Positions 5,136 through 6,175 of a DNA stretch of 6,175 nucleotides are shown one piece after another. Each line of letters begins with the position of its first letter. Positions within the stretch are counted from its first letter, which is position 1. Position numbers and translations under genes: made by a program. The stretch covers positions 1 to 6,175 of the forward strand of contig CAMDWF010000144.1 in the NCBI GenBank assembly GCA_945878795.1, in the 5' to 3' direction. Under the pieces are notes generated by a model, which had not been told where the DNA came from, made no database searches, and saw only the letters and a program-made list of their open reading frames with translations. The stretch is from Synechococcus sp. UW140. GTDB taxonomy: Bacteria > Cyanobacteriota > Cyanobacteriia > PCC-6307 > Cyanobiaceae.

Positions 5136-6110
5136 TTGCCAAGTGATCACTGGTATTCCGAGGTGTTTCGGGCCATGCCCGATTTGGTGTGTCATCTCCT
5201 GCCCGGGCTGGCCGCCGCTGGGCCCGGCGACAACGACAACCCTGCCGCGACAGATCCCAGCTTCAGCTCCTGTACCGAGCCGAAAACCGAACCCGAACGT
5301 GAAACCGCCTACATCTTCCGGCCAGTGGCCCTCAAAAAGGTGGCCCACCATCCCGATGGCGTGCTCTGGCCCCGCCAGCATCCCGGCGGCTGCGAAGCGT
5401 TGCCGGTGGTGCTCCTGGAGGTGCAAATGCATGCCGATCGACGCTTCCACCGCCGCCTTGGCGCCGAAACCTTCCGCCTGCTGCAACAGCACGAGGAGGT
5501 GGCGCATCTGCAGGTGCTGGTGCTTCTCGCCCACCAACGCCTGGCCCTGGGTTCCAGCCAGCCCCGCCTGCTGCGGCGTTTTCTCCAGGAGGACGTCACC
5601 TGGGTGGATCTGGCCGCCCTTGCCCGCCAACAAGATCTCGATCCCATGCTGGCCCTGCTCACCCTGCCGGTGCAAAAGGAGCCAGATCTTGGGCCCTGCG
5701 CGCAGCGCATTTTGGCGCTACGGCCAGATCTGATCGAGCTAATTGTGCCTATTCTTTCAGAACGTTTTCAAGGTCTTTCACCCTCCCAACTCATGGCCAC
5801 CCTCGGCATCTCCAAAGACTTCTGGCGCCACACCCGCGCCTTCCAGGACATCCTGCAGGAGGGAAGGCAGGAGGGCGTGGAGCTGGGCCGGCAGGAGGGC
5901 AGGAAACTGGGCCAGGAGGAAGGCCGCCGGCGCCAGGCCGGCGCTCTGGCCCTGCGCCAACTGGAGCGCCGTTGCGGGTCCATTGACGCCCCCACCTCCG
6001 CTCGGATCGAAGCCCTCAGCCTGCCCCAACTGGAAGAGCTGGCCCTGGCCCTGCTTGATTTCAGGGGCGCCCAGGATCTGCAGACCTGGCTGGAGCCGCT
6101 TGAACCCTGA
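5136..6110 (+). CDS. Rpn-family recombination-promoting nuclease/putative transposase (DUF2887-DUF4351)
   Basis: A 324-residue protein. The N-terminal DUF2887 part (about 1-240) is a PD-(D/E)XK-type nuclease fold: D74 in HHPDGVLWP and E95-V-Q97 in VVLLEVQM are the expected metal-site residues, with the Q variant usual in this family. Residues 241-266 are a charged repeat rich in QEG/EGR (GRQEG, GRQEG, QEEGR). A DUF4351 tail (about 267-320) includes LRQLERRCG and LPQLEELALALLDF. Rpn proteins (RpnA-E of E. coli) are DNA endonucleases that promote RecA-independent recombination; some are linked to phage defence. The start is uncertain. TTG at 5136 is the only usual start between an in-frame stop at 5085 and ATG 5175. 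It keeps SDHWYSEVFRAMPDLV, which resembles family N-termini, but has no visible Shine-Dalgarno site. Its 3' end is repeated at the left edge of the window. Confidence 0.9.
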   Translation: MPSDHWYSEVFRAMPDLVCHLLPGLAAAGPGDNDNPAATDPSFSSCTEPKTEPERETAYIFRPVALKKVAHHPDGVLWPRQHPGGCEALPVVLLEVQMHADRRFHRRLGAETFRLLQQHEEVAHLQVLVLLAHQRLALGSSQPRLLRRFLQEDVTWVDLAALARQQDLDPMLALLTLPVQKEPDLGPCAQRILALRPDLIELIVPILSERFQGLSPSQLMATLGISKDFWRHTRAFQDILQEGRQEGVELGRQEGRKLGQEEGRRRQAGALALRQLERRCGSIDAPTSARIEALSLPQLEELALALLDFRGAQDLQTWLEPLEP

Positions 6111-6175
6111 GGTGCCTGGAGTCAACATGTTGGCGCGTGCCTCAACGTCGCCGTGCAGCCAAGGCAAGTCCCCCG
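6038..6175 (+). repeat. Direct repeat, right copy (Rpn 3' end plus flank)
   Basis: Partner of 1-138, with one mismatch at 6147. It includes the DUF4351 C-terminal codons, the Rpn stop at 6108-6110 and 65 bp downstream, and it runs to the end of the window. If the similarity continues beyond the edge, an MNT-HEPN pair should follow here as it does after the left copy. Confidence 0.95.

Noticed and set aside
5142..5151. AGTGATCACT palindrome near the Rpn start, considered as an operator
   Set aside because: It lies inside the probable coding sequence of the conserved N-terminus, and isolated 10-bp palindromes are weak evidence.
5112..5675. Minus-strand open frame (187 codons) opposite the Rpn-like gene
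   Set aside because: The plus frame carries the nuclease residues and the DUF4351 tail; the antisense product has no recognisable features.
5863..5935. Repetitive GGCAGGAGGGC-like DNA, considered as an independent repeat element or CRISPR-like array
   Set aside because: It simply encodes the QEG/EGR-rich charged segment common in Rpn-family proteins, with no regular repeat-spacer structure.

Overview
This is a GC-rich bacterial accessory (defence or toxin-antitoxin type) region. The most likely source is a picocyanobacterium-like genome (Cyanobium/Synechococcus type). I infer this from family content (a DUF2887/DUF4351 Rpn-like protein, an MNT-HEPN pair, a TIR-WD40-Roc protein, a DUF6880 fragment) and from two copies of the cyanobacterial HIP1 octamer GCGATCGC. 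This is not a proven taxonomic call: no ribosomal, photosynthetic or replication gene is present.

Layout, left to right. Bases 1-73 are the last codons of an Rpn-like gene. A complete MNT nucleotidyltransferase/HEPN pair follows (167-912, plus strand, ATGA overlap), a classic toxin-antitoxin arrangement. Convergent with it is a shortened DUF6880-family gene (900-1346, minus), whose 3' end overlaps the HEPN stop. The centre (1480-4503, minus) is one large gene for a multidomain protein. It has an N-terminal TIR, two WD40 repeats, a Roc/Rab-like GTPase, a COR/winged-helix-like region, a four-cysteine zinc ribbon and a C-terminal DUF4365 domain that looks like a PD-(D/E)XK nuclease. Divergent from it is a second, frameshifted MNT copy with no HEPN partner (4665-4973). 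A complete Rpn/DUF2887-DUF4351 gene closes the window (5136-6110, plus).

Two repeat relationships organise the window. First, bases 1-138 match 6038-6175 with one mismatch: the Rpn 3' end plus its downstream flank. The window therefore begins and ends in the same sequence, with a 6037-bp period. Second, the intact MNT (138-476) and the broken MNT (4636-4973) are older, diverged copies. The intact MNT copy begins where the visible end-repeat stops.

The genes do not form one operon. They look like a cluster of independent conflict modules: an MNT-HEPN toxin-antitoxin unit, an NLR/ROCO-like sensor with two candidate effector domains, and a recombination-associated Rpn nuclease, among decayed fragments. 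The item most worth following up is the TIR-WD40-Roc-COR-zinc ribbon-DUF4365 protein as a possible single-gene immune effector.
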